Positions 50,408 to 58,328 of a DNA stretch of 64,000 nt are shown here, one piece after another. The first letter of the stretch is position 1. Every line of letters begins with the position of its first letter. Below the pieces are notes generated by a model that worked only from the letters and a program-made list of their open reading frames with translations, ran no database searches and was not told the origin of the DNA. Both the position numbers and the translations under genes were made by a program. The DNA comes from Achromobacter sp. AONIH1 (GTDB lineage: Bacteria > Pseudomonadota > Gammaproteobacteria > Burkholderiales > Burkholderiaceae_B), in NCBI RefSeq assembly GCF_002902905.1, contig NZ_CP026124.1, positions 1,116,001 to 1,180,000 of the forward strand, written 5' to 3'.

Positions 50408-51778
50408 TTACTGCGGTCGCCCCGCCTCGATCCATTCCTGCACCTGCTCCATCGCCAATCGATACCGCGCGCAGTTATACAGATCCAGCACCCGCAACTC
50501 TTCCGCCAACATCGGACGAAACACGCGCGCATCGTCTTCAGACAAGGCCAGCGCCGCCACCGCCGTATCGGCAGTCTGCCGTGCACGCACCACCCGGCTG
50601 ATCGCTTGGTTCAGCTTCTCTCGAAACCGCAGCCGCACGGGATCCGGCACGCCCGCCGCATCGAGCTGAACGGTGTATTTACGAATTGAGCGCCGATAAG
50701 ACCAGGTGAACAGATCCACCGCGAGCGCGACATCGCCGCGCTCGTAGACGCCCATCATGGCGTAGGCGTAGTCCTGCGCCTCCACGTCCAGGAAGGACAG
50801 CGGCGCGCAGTTGTAGAGCATCAGCGGAATGTTGGCCGACAAGCGGCTGGTGCGCTTGTTGCCGTCCTCGAAGGGTTGCAGGTAAGCAAGGTTCACCCAG
50901 AGAAAGAACGCCGCTTCCACGGGATTCTTGATCAGCCGTGCCTTATCCACGATGCGATCGAGCATTTCCTGCAGCAGCGCGGGCGCCTGGATAGGGATGT
51001 AGGTTGTGTCGCGGATGTTGACCACGGTACGGCGGACATGACCCAGACCGTCGGTGTGAGCCAACAGATGCTCCATCAGGAGCGTGTGCAGATTGCCAAT
51101 GACAGCAGACGTCAGGCCGTGCAGGGGCACGGCATCGACCATGAACTCGATGGCGGCCTTGTGATTGAGCAGCATGATCGCGTCCAGGTCATTGTCTGCC
51201 GTGCCGCGCTTGAAGAGCTCTTGCGTGGCCAACAGCGAATACCGGTTGCCTTCCAACCGTGAGGATGACCAGGATAGGTCAAGCAACAGCGGTTCCAGCA
51301 CGCGGCGCGCATACGTGCCGGCAGGTTGCTGGCCCTGCATGCGCCCTTCGTCGGCCAAGGCCTGAGCCAGAGCGGGTGGCAACAGGGAACTCTGGTTCGG
51401 AACGTAATCGTCCACGAAGCTGCGCTGATAGCCTACCGGCGTGCGCGATGCCAGCGGTTGCCGGAGATGGGCCAGCAATGCCAATCCCTGCTCTGACCAG
51501 AGCATCCTGTTGGCCATGGGCGCCGGTTCAGCCAGCCGAGTCGCGTTGTCGGGCGCCGGGAATGCCCAGATAGCCGCCGGGTCCGCGATCTTGTAGCGAG
51601 TGGCTCGGCCGCGCCCCTCGCGTATCACCATGCCGGCTTTGAGCAGGGCGTCCAGTTGACGCTTCACGGTGGACCAGCTGGTGTCGATGTCGACGGCCAG
51701 CTCGCTGGAACTCAGCCACGGACGCGCTTCCCATTGGCGGGCGCGGAGTATCTGGAGTATGTCTTCGCGAACGGTCAT
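50408..51778 (-). CDS. Fic-family protein with atypical Fic motif and N-terminal winged helix
   Basis: A 456-residue protein. Residues 1-65 look like a winged-helix DNA-binding domain (SSELAVDIDTSWSTVKRQLDALL). Residues 170-178 hold an inhibitory-helix motif SSSRLEGN. The Fic motif is at 301-312: QPFEDGNKRTSR, where the canonical form is HPFxxGNGRxxR. The catalytic His is Gln301 and the second Gly is Lys308. Canonical Fic proteins transfer AMP to hydroxyls; this one may be inactive, use another chemistry, or act as a regulator. It starts at ATG 51778 next to a cluster of repeats. Possibly acquired: GC is lower than in flanking genes. Confidence 0.88.
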   Translation of the reverse strand: MTVREDILQILRARQWEARPWLSSSELAVDIDTSWSTVKRQLDALLKAGMVIREGRGRATRYKIADPAAIWAFPAPDNATRLAEPAPMANRMLWSEQGLALLAHLRQPLASRTPVGYQRSFVDDYVPNQSSLLPPALAQALADEGRMQGQQPAGTYARRVLEPLLLDLSWSSSRLEGNRYSLLATQELFKRGTADNDLDAIMLLNHKAAIEFMVDAVPLHGLTSAVIGNLHTLLMEHLLAHTDGLGHVRRTVVNIRDTTYIPIQAPALLQEMLDRIVDKARLIKNPVEAAFFLWVNLAYLQPFEDGNKRTSRLSANIPLMLYNCAPLSFLDVEAQDYAYAMMGVYERGDVALAVDLFTWSYRRSIRKYTVQLDAAGVPDPVRLRFREKLNQAISRVVRARQTADTAVAALALSEDDARVFRPMLAEELRVLDLYNCARYRLAMEQVQEWIEAGRPQ

Positions 51779-51797
51779 GATGTGATCAAGCCAAGTC

Positions 51798-51891
51798 GAA
51801 TCAGCTCAATTTAGCAGTAATCAGCTCAAGAAAAAGCCATTTATGAGCTTTAATGAGCTGAATTGGTCTGATTTTGAGCTGCTCCTTGACC
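51798..51891. promoter_or_regulatory. Cluster of five TGAGCT/AGCTCA sites upstream of the Fic gene
   Basis: Five copies of the core occur within 94 bases: AATCAGCTCA twice (from about 51799 and 51819) and the reverse form (TGAGCT) three times in ATTTATGAGCTTTAA, TTAATGAGCTGAAT and TTTTGAGCTGCT. The region is AT-rich. It begins 20 bases upstream of the Fic ATG and ends about 65 bases before the ABC ATPase ATG. A binding array for the Fic protein's own winged helix is a natural guess. Confidence 0.65.
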
Positions 51892-51955
51892 CGATCCTTC
51901 ACGGAGGCGAGCCTCTCTGCTTTCGTCTTTGGTGTTCCTGCATAAACTCCCCCAC

Positions 51956-52570
51956 ATGCTACGAATCGAAAACCTCAGCAAACGCTACGGCGACTACCTC
52001 GTCTTCCAGGGCCTGACCCATACCTTCACGCCCGGCTGCGTGGCGCTATGCGAAGAAGACAGCACCGGCAAATCCAGCCTGCTGAACATCATCGCGGGCG
52101 TGATCACGCCGGATAGCGGGGATGTGTGGATCGACGGTCACTCGATGCTCCATGCGCCGACGCAGGCCAAGGCGCGTCTCGCTTATGTGCCGGACAACTG
52201 CCTGCTGTTTCCCGAGATGACGGGGCGCGGCTTGCTGGAGGAGGTGGCGGCGGACAAGAACGTGGCGCTGGATCAGGCCACGTTGGAGCTGGCCTATGAC
52301 CTGGGGCTGGAGCCGCATCTGGATAAGCGCTTCGAGCAGATGTCGACGGGGACTCGGCGGAAGGTGTTTGTGACGGCGGCGGCGCTGGGGGATCCGGCGG
52401 TGGTGATTGCGGATGGGCCCAGCAATGGTTTCGATGCGCGGGGTCGCGCGGTGTTGGCCGAGCTATTCATGGCGTGGGGCAAGGATCGCGTCGTGTTGTT
52501 TGCCAGCCATGACCCAGAGCTGGTGCGGGCATGCAAGGCAAGCACCGTCGATGTTGCAGCGCTGCGTTAG
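51956..52570 (+). CDS. Degenerate orphan ABC ATPase
   Basis: A 204-residue single ABC nucleotide-binding domain. Order of motifs is intact but altered: P-loop EEDSTGKSS (residues 33-41; the Gly residues before GKS are gone), signature MSTGT (129-133) in place of LSGGQ, Walker B AVVIAD with Gly154 where the catalytic Glu should be, D-loop SNGFD, H-loop ASHD (His185) kept. ATP binding may survive, hydrolysis should be poor. No permease or receptor is adjacent. The ATG at 51956 fits the fold; upstream codons do not. Faces the Fic gene. Confidence 0.85.
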   Translation: MLRIENLSKRYGDYLVFQGLTHTFTPGCVALCEEDSTGKSSLLNIIAGVITPDSGDVWIDGHSMLHAPTQAKARLAYVPDNCLLFPEMTGRGLLEEVAADKNVALDQATLELAYDLGLEPHLDKRFEQMSTGTRRKVFVTAAALGDPAVVIADGPSNGFDARGRAVLAELFMAWGKDRVVLFASHDPELVRACKASTVDVAALR

Positions 52571-52644
52571 CCGATTCGCCCAAGCGGATGCGCCCTGAGA
52601 AAACCGCGCGGCACCAGGTGAAAACTCGGAGCCGAAGACTGGAG

Positions 52645-53085
52645 CTAGACCTGCTGGCGCGGGTCGGCCTCCATAAGGAAATACGGGCCTTCCGGACCGT
52701 CGGCTTCACTACGTACTCGCCACCCCTGAGACTGATAGAACTGCTTGGCGCGCTCATTGGCCTTGAGGCATTTCAGTGTCGGTGTGCCGGAAAAGTACTT
52801 GTCGCAGCCCGCCAACAGCATCGTTCCTACACCGAGTCCCTGATACCGAGGGTGAACAAATAGGTTGTGCAAGAAGCTGTCATCCTGCCATACAGACGCA
52901 AAGCCGATGGGATGGTACGAATGCTCTGCCACCAGAATCCTCTCACCTGCGGTGCTCACATCAAAGTCTTCAAGCTTATGGATGCCAATGGCAGCCCACG
53001 AGAAAGCGGCGTCGCGGGACACAACAAATAGCTGACGCAGAGCTTCCCGGTCGGTTTCTACAAAATCTCGCACGATGACCTGCAT
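52645..53085 (-). CDS. GNAT-family N-acetyltransferase
   Basis: A 146-residue acetyltransferase: VIVRDFVETDREALRQLF at the start, IGFASVWQDDSFLHNLFVHPRYQGLGVGTMLL (acetyl-CoA loop, here split: LFVHPRYQGLGVGTMLL), and ANERAKQFYQSQGW near the C-terminus. It acetylates an unknown amine substrate. It converges with the degenerate ABC ATPase. Confidence 0.9.
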   Translation of the reverse strand: MQVIVRDFVETDREALRQLFVVSRDAAFSWAAIGIHKLEDFDVSTAGERILVAEHSYHPIGFASVWQDDSFLHNLFVHPRYQGLGVGTMLLAGCDKYFSGTPTLKCLKANERAKQFYQSQGWRVRSEADGPEGPYFLMEADPRQQV

Positions 53086-53266
53086 GTTGTTGCCTTATTG
53101 CTAATCACAAAGACGGAAAACGCTGGCTGGCGTAGGTCCGCACGGACAGCCGTCGTTGATGGAGGCCAGGAAGCCGGTACAACGTACAGCGCGCCGATAT
53201 CGATTCAATAGCCGAGTGGCAGGAGCCGGCCTGCCTCTGAGGGTTCCGTGAACAGCAAGCCCACAC

Positions 53267-53692
53267 TCAACGCGGCTTCCAATTCACCCCATCCCTGGAG
53301 CGATACTCCGGCGTCCCCGTGCAACACCCTCCCGCTCCAAACGCCTGCCTTCCAATAAACGCGGTCACCACGCCCTTGCTCTCGGTCAGCGATTGCTGAA
53401 CGCAGACGGTCGGCAGCAGAGACGAGTCGCCTTCCAGCACCAGCGTCCACTTCACGTTCTCGCCCGCGCCCGGTTCGACCTTGTACACCTTGCATTTATG
53501 CATCAGCAGATGCACGGGCTGCCCCGCCAGCGTGCCCTTGAACTGCAACTCAGGCGGCGTGTCGCGCGTGGCGATGGTCTCGGCGTTGAGTTTCGATCCC
53601 GGCGGCGCGGGGTCCAGCGACGAGTCGTCGCAGCCGGCCAGCGCGATTGCGGCGCCCAAGCTGACGAGGTAAAGACAAGTCCGGCGCATCAT
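53267..53692 (-). CDS. Small lipoprotein of unknown function
   Basis: A 141-residue predicted lipoprotein: signal MMRRTCLYLVSLGAAIALAG followed by the lipobox Cys near residue 21. The mature part is unlike families I know: TPPELQFKGTLAGQPVHLLMHKCKVYKVE, VCVQQSLTES and a C-terminal GAGGCCTGTPEYRSRDGVNW with a Cys pair. I took the first of two adjacent ATGs at 53692, with a ribosome site (aggag) 13 bases ahead; a longer frame would overlap the next gene. Confidence 0.75.
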   Translation of the reverse strand: MMRRTCLYLVSLGAAIALAGCDDSSLDPAPPGSKLNAETIATRDTPPELQFKGTLAGQPVHLLMHKCKVYKVEPGAGENVKWTLVLEGDSSLLPTVCVQQSLTESKGVVTAFIGRQAFGAGGCCTGTPEYRSRDGVNWKPR

Positions 53693-53708
53693 GCCCCATG
53701 AACTCCTG

Positions 53709-54083
53709 TCAGGCCACGCCCGCGAAGCGTTGTTCGAGGTAGGCGATGATGTCATTGGACTCGTACATCCAGCGCGTGCCTTGCGCGTCGTCGATGCGCA
53801 GACACGGCACCTTCACCTTGCCGCCGCCTGCCAGCAGCCGCGCGCGCGCTTCGGGATCGCGCTTGGCGTCGTGCAGCGTGATGGGCACGTTCAGCCTGCG
53901 CATGGCGCGCCGCGTCTTGACGCAGAACGGGCAGGCGTGGAATTGATACAGCGACAGCTGGGCCGCTTCGGCGTTGACCTTGGCCTGGCCTTGCGCCGAG
54001 CGCTGTTGCGGGCGCGGCCGGGTCAGGGCGTCGCCCAGCAGGATGATTTGAGCCAGGCCGGCATGTATGGCTTTGACTAGCAT
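53709..54083 (-). CDS. Glutaredoxin/GST-N-domain protein
   Basis: A 124-residue protein whose residues 43-120 form a thioredoxin-like glutaredoxin domain: LSLYQFHACPFCVKTRRAMRR (redox CPFC), then VKVPCLRIDDAQG (cis-Pro) and YESNDIIAYLEQRF. The N-terminal 40 residues are hydrophobic at the start (IHAGLAQIILLGDAL) and may be a membrane anchor. Similar proteins are annotated as GST N-terminal domain proteins. Likely glutathione-dependent thiol exchange. Just upstream of the small lipoprotein gene, possibly co-transcribed. Confidence 0.88.
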   Translation of the reverse strand: MLVKAIHAGLAQIILLGDALTRPRPQQRSAQGQAKVNAEAAQLSLYQFHACPFCVKTRRAMRRLNVPITLHDAKRDPEARARLLAGGGKVKVPCLRIDDAQGTRWMYESNDIIAYLEQRFAGVA

Positions 54084-54207
54084 GGAAAGGGACTCGATCG
54101 GGGAGACAGGGGATCAGTCTACTCTGTGCGGCGCTTGCCAATATTGCAGCTGTCGTCCGTCATCCTGTGTCATGTCACGTGCAGGACTCGAAGCTGGCGC
54201 GCGACGT

Positions 54208-54909
54208 TCAGTCTTCCACGAACCCCAGCTTGCGCAGCTCGGCAATCGCGCCCTGCTCTTGCTCGCGCCGCGCTTTCGGCGCGCCCAGCGAGGCGGCCAG
54301 CAGCATGGACTGCGTGTCCGATTCATCGAAACCGCGCAGCACGCTGTCCGTCACGGGAAACGCCTGTGCGAAGCCCTGGTCCAGCACCTGCTGCCCGCGA
54401 TACCGGCCCTGCTTGTCCAGAATGACCTGCGTCTGCGGATCGCGCCGGATCAGATGCAGCGGCACGCCCTCGCAACGCAGCCCCAGCAGCTTGGCCTCGC
54501 TGATGTCCAGCGCCCAGTCGGTCTCGGCATAGAACGCGGCGCGCGCCTGCGCGAATTGATCGAGGATGGCGGCGTCCGTGCAAAAGGCCTCAGGCACGAG
54601 GTTGAGATTGATCTTGCCGATCTTGCCGCGCAGCGTGACCCGGCGAAAGAACGAGGCCCACACCAGCAGGATGGGGTTGGTGGACAGGTCTTCGACCAGC
54701 ACGTCCTCGAAGACGCAAGGCTTGATCATCGAGTTGATGGCGCTGCACTGGCTCAGGCGCAGGTTGCGCACGCGTGACATGCGCTTGGGATGCTTCACCA
54801 TCGACAGCGCGCCGTTGTCGAAGGTGCAATCGCGCAGGTGCAGGTCGTGAAAGTGCGAACCGCCCTTGTCGTAGCTCATCAGGAAGGTCTGGCCTTCGAT
54901 GGTCTCCAT
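54208..54909 (-). CDS. Pentapeptide-repeat-like protein of unknown function
   Basis: A 233-residue cytoplasmic protein. Residues 15-120 show a right-handed beta-helix-like series of xxLxx/xxCxF elements (FHDLHLRDCTFDNGALSMV, NLRLSQCSAINSMI, VFEDVLVEDLSTN) resembling degenerate pentapeptide repeats. The C-terminal half has SEAKLLGLRCEGVPLHLIRRDPQTQVILDK and an acidic end. No signal peptide or membrane span. The start METIEGQTF at 54909 avoids a low-complexity extension into the next gene. Function unknown. Confidence 0.72.
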   Translation of the reverse strand: METIEGQTFLMSYDKGGSHFHDLHLRDCTFDNGALSMVKHPKRMSRVRNLRLSQCSAINSMIKPCVFEDVLVEDLSTNPILLVWASFFRRVTLRGKIGKINLNLVPEAFCTDAAILDQFAQARAAFYAETDWALDISEAKLLGLRCEGVPLHLIRRDPQTQVILDKQGRYRGQQVLDQGFAQAFPVTDSVLRGFDESDTQSMLLAASLGAPKARREQEQGAIAELRKLGFVED

Positions 54910-54952
54910 GCGTGTCTCCGGCGGGCTTGCGGTGCGCGCGGGCCAGGGGCGG

Positions 54953-55528
54953 TCAGCGCAGCAGCGCCAGGGCGTCCGCCAGCGACAGCACCGTGGAGCG
55001 CGATTCGAAGGCGGTGGCGAACAGGTGTTCATGTACCACCGCGTCCGGGTCGTAGCAGCAGTCCTTGACGCTATACAGCCGGTAGTCCGCGTCGCTGGCG
55101 TGCGCGATGGTGGACAGCATGACGCCGGTGGACGCGACGCCGACCAGGATCAGCGTGTCGATGCCTTGCGCCGACAGCCGCACTTGCAGATCGGTGCCGT
55201 AGAACACGCTGGCGCGGTGGGCGATGATCAGCGGTTCGTCGTCGCGCTGCCCCAGCTCGGGCGAGATGCGGTCGTGCACGAACAGGCCCAGCTGCTTGAT
55301 GCCCTGCCCGTTCTTGTTCAAGGGGCTGACTTCCGGGTAGCCGGGGCTGAAATGGATCTTGGCGAAGTAGACCGCCACGCCCGCGTGCCGCGCGGCGTCG
55401 CACAGCTGTCGGGTATTGGAGAGCAAGGCGGAGGCGACCGACGGGAACAGTTCCATGATGTCGGTCTGGTAATGCATGACCAGCAAGGCGGTACGTGATG
55501 GATCGAAAACCGGGGTCTGGGGGCTCAT
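54953..55528 (-). CDS. Isochorismatase-like hydrolase without the usual Cys
   Basis: A 191-residue isochorismatase-fold protein. N-terminal TALLVMHYQTDIM replaces the common D-x-Q-x-D with H-Y-Q-x-D. The nucleophile loop reads GVASTGVMLSTIAHASD, with no Cys, as in true isochorismatases and PhzD rather than cysteine hydrolases (nicotinamidase type). C-terminal YSVKDCCYDPDAVVHEHL is typical. Possibly hydrolyses a vinyl ether, or has another substrate. The start MSPQTP at 55528 fits homologues. It lies 43 bases upstream of the pentapeptide-like gene on the same strand. Confidence 0.85.
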   Translation of the reverse strand: MSPQTPVFDPSRTALLVMHYQTDIMELFPSVASALLSNTRQLCDAARHAGVAVYFAKIHFSPGYPEVSPLNKNGQGIKQLGLFVHDRISPELGQRDDEPLIIAHRASVFYGTDLQVRLSAQGIDTLILVGVASTGVMLSTIAHASDADYRLYSVKDCCYDPDAVVHEHLFATAFESRSTVLSLADALALLR

Positions 55529-55676
55529 GCTCCGCTCCGCGACAGGAAGGACGGCCGACTGTAGCACGGCGTTTTGACGGGGTGGATGCAATGACGGGAT
55601 GGGCATCGCGGGTGATGCCCATCCCGTCTTGCGTGTCGGCCGGCGCGGTACTGAACGGCCGCGCCGGCGATGCCGC

Positions 55677-56576
55677 TTACTGGCTGGCGTACTTCTTGCC
55701 GGCCGCGTCGTAGTGGTAGGTGACAGTGTCGGCCGCGCCGAGCTGGCGGGTCTTGCCCGGCCCGGTGATGGTGGTTCCGCTGACCTTGATGCTGATGCGG
55801 GGCATGTCGCTGCCGCCGTGCGCGGCGAAGCTCAGTTCACCCTGGCTGCTGACGCAGGGCATGACGTCGCCGTCGGCGCAGGCCGCGCTGTTGTCGCTGC
55901 CGGTGTTGACGCTGCCCACGTAGGTCCAGACCTTGTCCTTGACCTCGTCACGCGGTCCGGGGTTGAAGACGAACAGCGCGTAGCCGGTGAAGCTGGTGCC
56001 GTTGTCGAAGCCGTCGGTGGGCACGGCCAGCACCAGCTTGCCGGCCGGCGTGCGATATTCGACGGGCTTGCGCTTGGGGTCGACGAACTCGGGCTTTTCG
56101 TAGGCGCCGAAGTTGCCGATGGTGTTTGTCATGCCGCGGAACTGCCAGGGCTTGTCGGGCGTGGAGCCGGTCAGCGTGTAGGTGGCTTCGGCCAGATTGA
56201 CCTGGGTGTCGGGGCCGGCGTCGTCCTCGCCGGGCTTGCCGTAGCGCTCGCGGGTGTCCCAGGTGAAGCCGGTGAAGTAGCGCGTGCCGTTCAGCTCGAA
56301 GGCGTGGCCGTACCAATAGGTGGCGACGCTGCCATTGGCGACTTCATACGAATCCTTGCCCTGGCCGTCGACCTGGTAGATCGATTGCATCACGGTGCGC
56401 ACGTCGGGCGGCGCGACGGCGGTGGCGGTGGCCTGCTGCTTGGCGTCGCTGGCGGGTTTCAGCGCCTGCGCGGCCGGGCTGAAGGCGGCGGCCAGGGCCG
56501 ACGCGGCCAGGCCCGCCATCGTGGTGCGCAACAGCGCGGCGCGGGGGGTGAGGCGGGCTTTCCGTATGGTTTTCAT
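55677..56576 (-). CDS. Exported protein of unknown function
   Basis: A 299-residue protein with a Sec signal (residues 1-40, LLRTTMAGLAASALAAAF, cleavage after AQA). The mature part is beta-rich: VATYWYGHAFELNGTRYFTGFTWDTRE, EATYTLTGSTPDKPWQF and a C-terminal VTYHYDAAGKKYASQ. It has two Cys (SAACADGD, MPCVSS) that may form a disulfide. I do not recognise a family. Probably periplasmic or surface-located. Single gene. Confidence 0.78.
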   Translation of the reverse strand: MKTIRKARLTPRAALLRTTMAGLAASALAAAFSPAAQALKPASDAKQQATATAVAPPDVRTVMQSIYQVDGQGKDSYEVANGSVATYWYGHAFELNGTRYFTGFTWDTRERYGKPGEDDAGPDTQVNLAEATYTLTGSTPDKPWQFRGMTNTIGNFGAYEKPEFVDPKRKPVEYRTPAGKLVLAVPTDGFDNGTSFTGYALFVFNPGPRDEVKDKVWTYVGSVNTGSDNSAACADGDVMPCVSSQGELSFAAHGGSDMPRISIKVSGTTITGPGKTRQLGAADTVTYHYDAAGKKYASQ

Positions 56577-56787
56577 GGATGGAAGATCTGCTCTTGGGCC
56601 TGCGTTGAGAGGCACGCGGCGGGCGGGTTCATGACGCCGGTGTTGGCTCCGCCACGGCATGCCGCGATATGCGACGCCATCTTAATGAGCCGTCGCGCTT
56701 CGCGTCGGACAACCATTTGCCAATTGTGTCCGTCTGCAATGGGGACAGCGGCCAGTTATAGCGCGTTGGCGCGCCGGCGTCCTGGCG

Positions 56788-58158
56788 CTAGCGGTCGGTC
56801 TGGTCTGCGACCACCCGCGCCACCGCCTCCAGCGCTCGCTGTAGCGCGTCCAGGCCGACCGATCCCAGCGCCAGCCGGATCGCGTGCGGCACGTGCGGCG
56901 TGGCGGCGAAGGGATGGGCGGTGGAGACGGAGATGCGTTCGCGCATCAGGGCCATGGCGATTGTGTCGGCGCGCACTTCCTGCGCCAGCGGCAACCAGGT
57001 GAAGTACGAGGCCGGATGGCTGACGGGGCGCAGGTGGCCCAGGATCTCGGCGGCGATCTGTTGGCGCTGGCGGGCGTCACGGCGTTTCTCGGCTTCCAGG
57101 CGGGCGACGGTGCCGTCTTCGATCCAGCCGCAGACGATGGCGGTCATGGTGGCGGGCGTGTTCCAGGTGGTGGCGCGGATGGCGCGTTCCAGCCGGGGGA
57201 TCCATGCGCGCGGGGCGTGCAGCGTGCCGACGCGCAGGCCGGTGGCCACGCTCTTGGACAGGCTGGTCACGTGGACGGTGGCTTCGGGGGCCAGCGCCGC
57301 CAGCGCGGGCGGGGCCTTGTCGGCCAGGAAGGCGTAGGCGCCGTCTTCGATCAGTGTCAGTCCGTGTTGGCGGACGATGGCGGCCAGCGCCGCGCGCCAG
57401 GCCGGGCCGGCAACCCAGCCCAGCGGGTTGTGCAGCGTGGGCATGGTGTAGACCCCGCGCACGCGCCGCCGGCGACATAGCTCGGCCAGCGCGTCCAGGT
57501 CCATGCCGCCGCCGTCGTTGGCCGCGGCGTCCGCGGCGGGAGCCGCTGCCGGAACGGCCGCCAGCTCCAGTCGAGCGCATTCGGCGGCGAGCTTGAAGCC
57601 AGGGTAGGTCAGGGCGTCCACGGCGATCACGTCGCCGGGTTCGAACAGGGCCATGGCGGCCAGCGTCAATCCGTGCTGCGCGCCGCTGACCAGCAGCGTC
57701 GAGTCGGCGTCGGCGTCGAAGCCGCGGCGGGCCAGGTGCGTGGCGGCTGTGGCCCGTTCCGCGTCGCTGCCGCCGTGCGGGCGGTAGCGCAGCAGCGCCC
57801 CGGGATCGCCGTGTTCGGCCAGCCGGCGCAGCGCGGCGCGGTATAGCTCGGCCTGGCCGGGCAGCGTCGGCGAGTTGAAGGCCAGTTCGGCGGTATCGTC
57901 GTTCCAGGCGCGCAGGTCGATGCCGTGGCCGCGCGGCAGGGCTTCCTTGACGAAGGTGCCCCGGCCCGATTCGCCGCTGACCAGCCCCATGGCTTGCAGC
58001 TCGGCATAGACGCGCGTGGCGGTGGCCAGCGCCAGCCCTTCGCGCGCCGCCAGGTCGCGGTGCGTGGGCAGCCGCGTGCCGGGGCGCAGGCGCCCGGCGC
58101 GGATGTCGGACGCCAACTGGTCCACCAGTTGCTTGTAGCGGGACGTGGGTATGGGCAA
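56788..58158 (-). CDS. MocR-type regulator (GntR helix-turn-helix fused to aminotransferase domain)
   Basis: A 456-residue PLP-dependent transcription factor. Residues 1-70: GntR winged helix (YKQLVDQLASDIRAGRLRPGT, TATRVYAELQAMGLV). Residues 90-450: class I aminotransferase-like domain with TLHNPLGWV and VTSLSKSVATGLRVG, containing the PLP Lys. The start is a TTG at 58158; an in-frame stop lies six codons upstream and no ATG is suitably placed. It is divergent from the TauE-like exporter and probably regulates it. Confidence 0.9.
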   Translation of the reverse strand: MPIPTSRYKQLVDQLASDIRAGRLRPGTRLPTHRDLAAREGLALATATRVYAELQAMGLVSGESGRGTFVKEALPRGHGIDLRAWNDDTAELAFNSPTLPGQAELYRAALRRLAEHGDPGALLRYRPHGGSDAERATAATHLARRGFDADADSTLLVSGAQHGLTLAAMALFEPGDVIAVDALTYPGFKLAAECARLELAAVPAAAPAADAAANDGGGMDLDALAELCRRRRVRGVYTMPTLHNPLGWVAGPAWRAALAAIVRQHGLTLIEDGAYAFLADKAPPALAALAPEATVHVTSLSKSVATGLRVGTLHAPRAWIPRLERAIRATTWNTPATMTAIVCGWIEDGTVARLEAEKRRDARQRQQIAAEILGHLRPVSHPASYFTWLPLAQEVRADTIAMALMRERISVSTAHPFAATPHVPHAIRLALGSVGLDALQRALEAVARVVADQTDR

Positions 58159-58162
58159 GCGT

Positions 58163-58206
58163 ATCCAGGACGATTATTTGGATGCGCTGATTATCCGGTC
58201 TAGGAT
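58163..58206. promoter_or_regulatory. ATCC/GGAT half-site cluster
   Basis: Four short half-sites: ATCC at 58163 and 58193, GGAT at 58180 and 58203, in the gap between the MocR gene and the TauE-like gene. MocR proteins often bind repeated half-sites near their own start. The motif is short, so the evidence is thin. Confidence 0.3.
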
Positions 58207-58328
58207 GGCGCCGCACAACGCTGCCGCGCCACAGTCCACGGCGCCAGGATGCCGCAAAGCCGCATCGACAACGCAGCAACGTTGCACGTCGTCGCGTTTC
58301 CACTTGTCCATTTTCGTCGCCATACACC

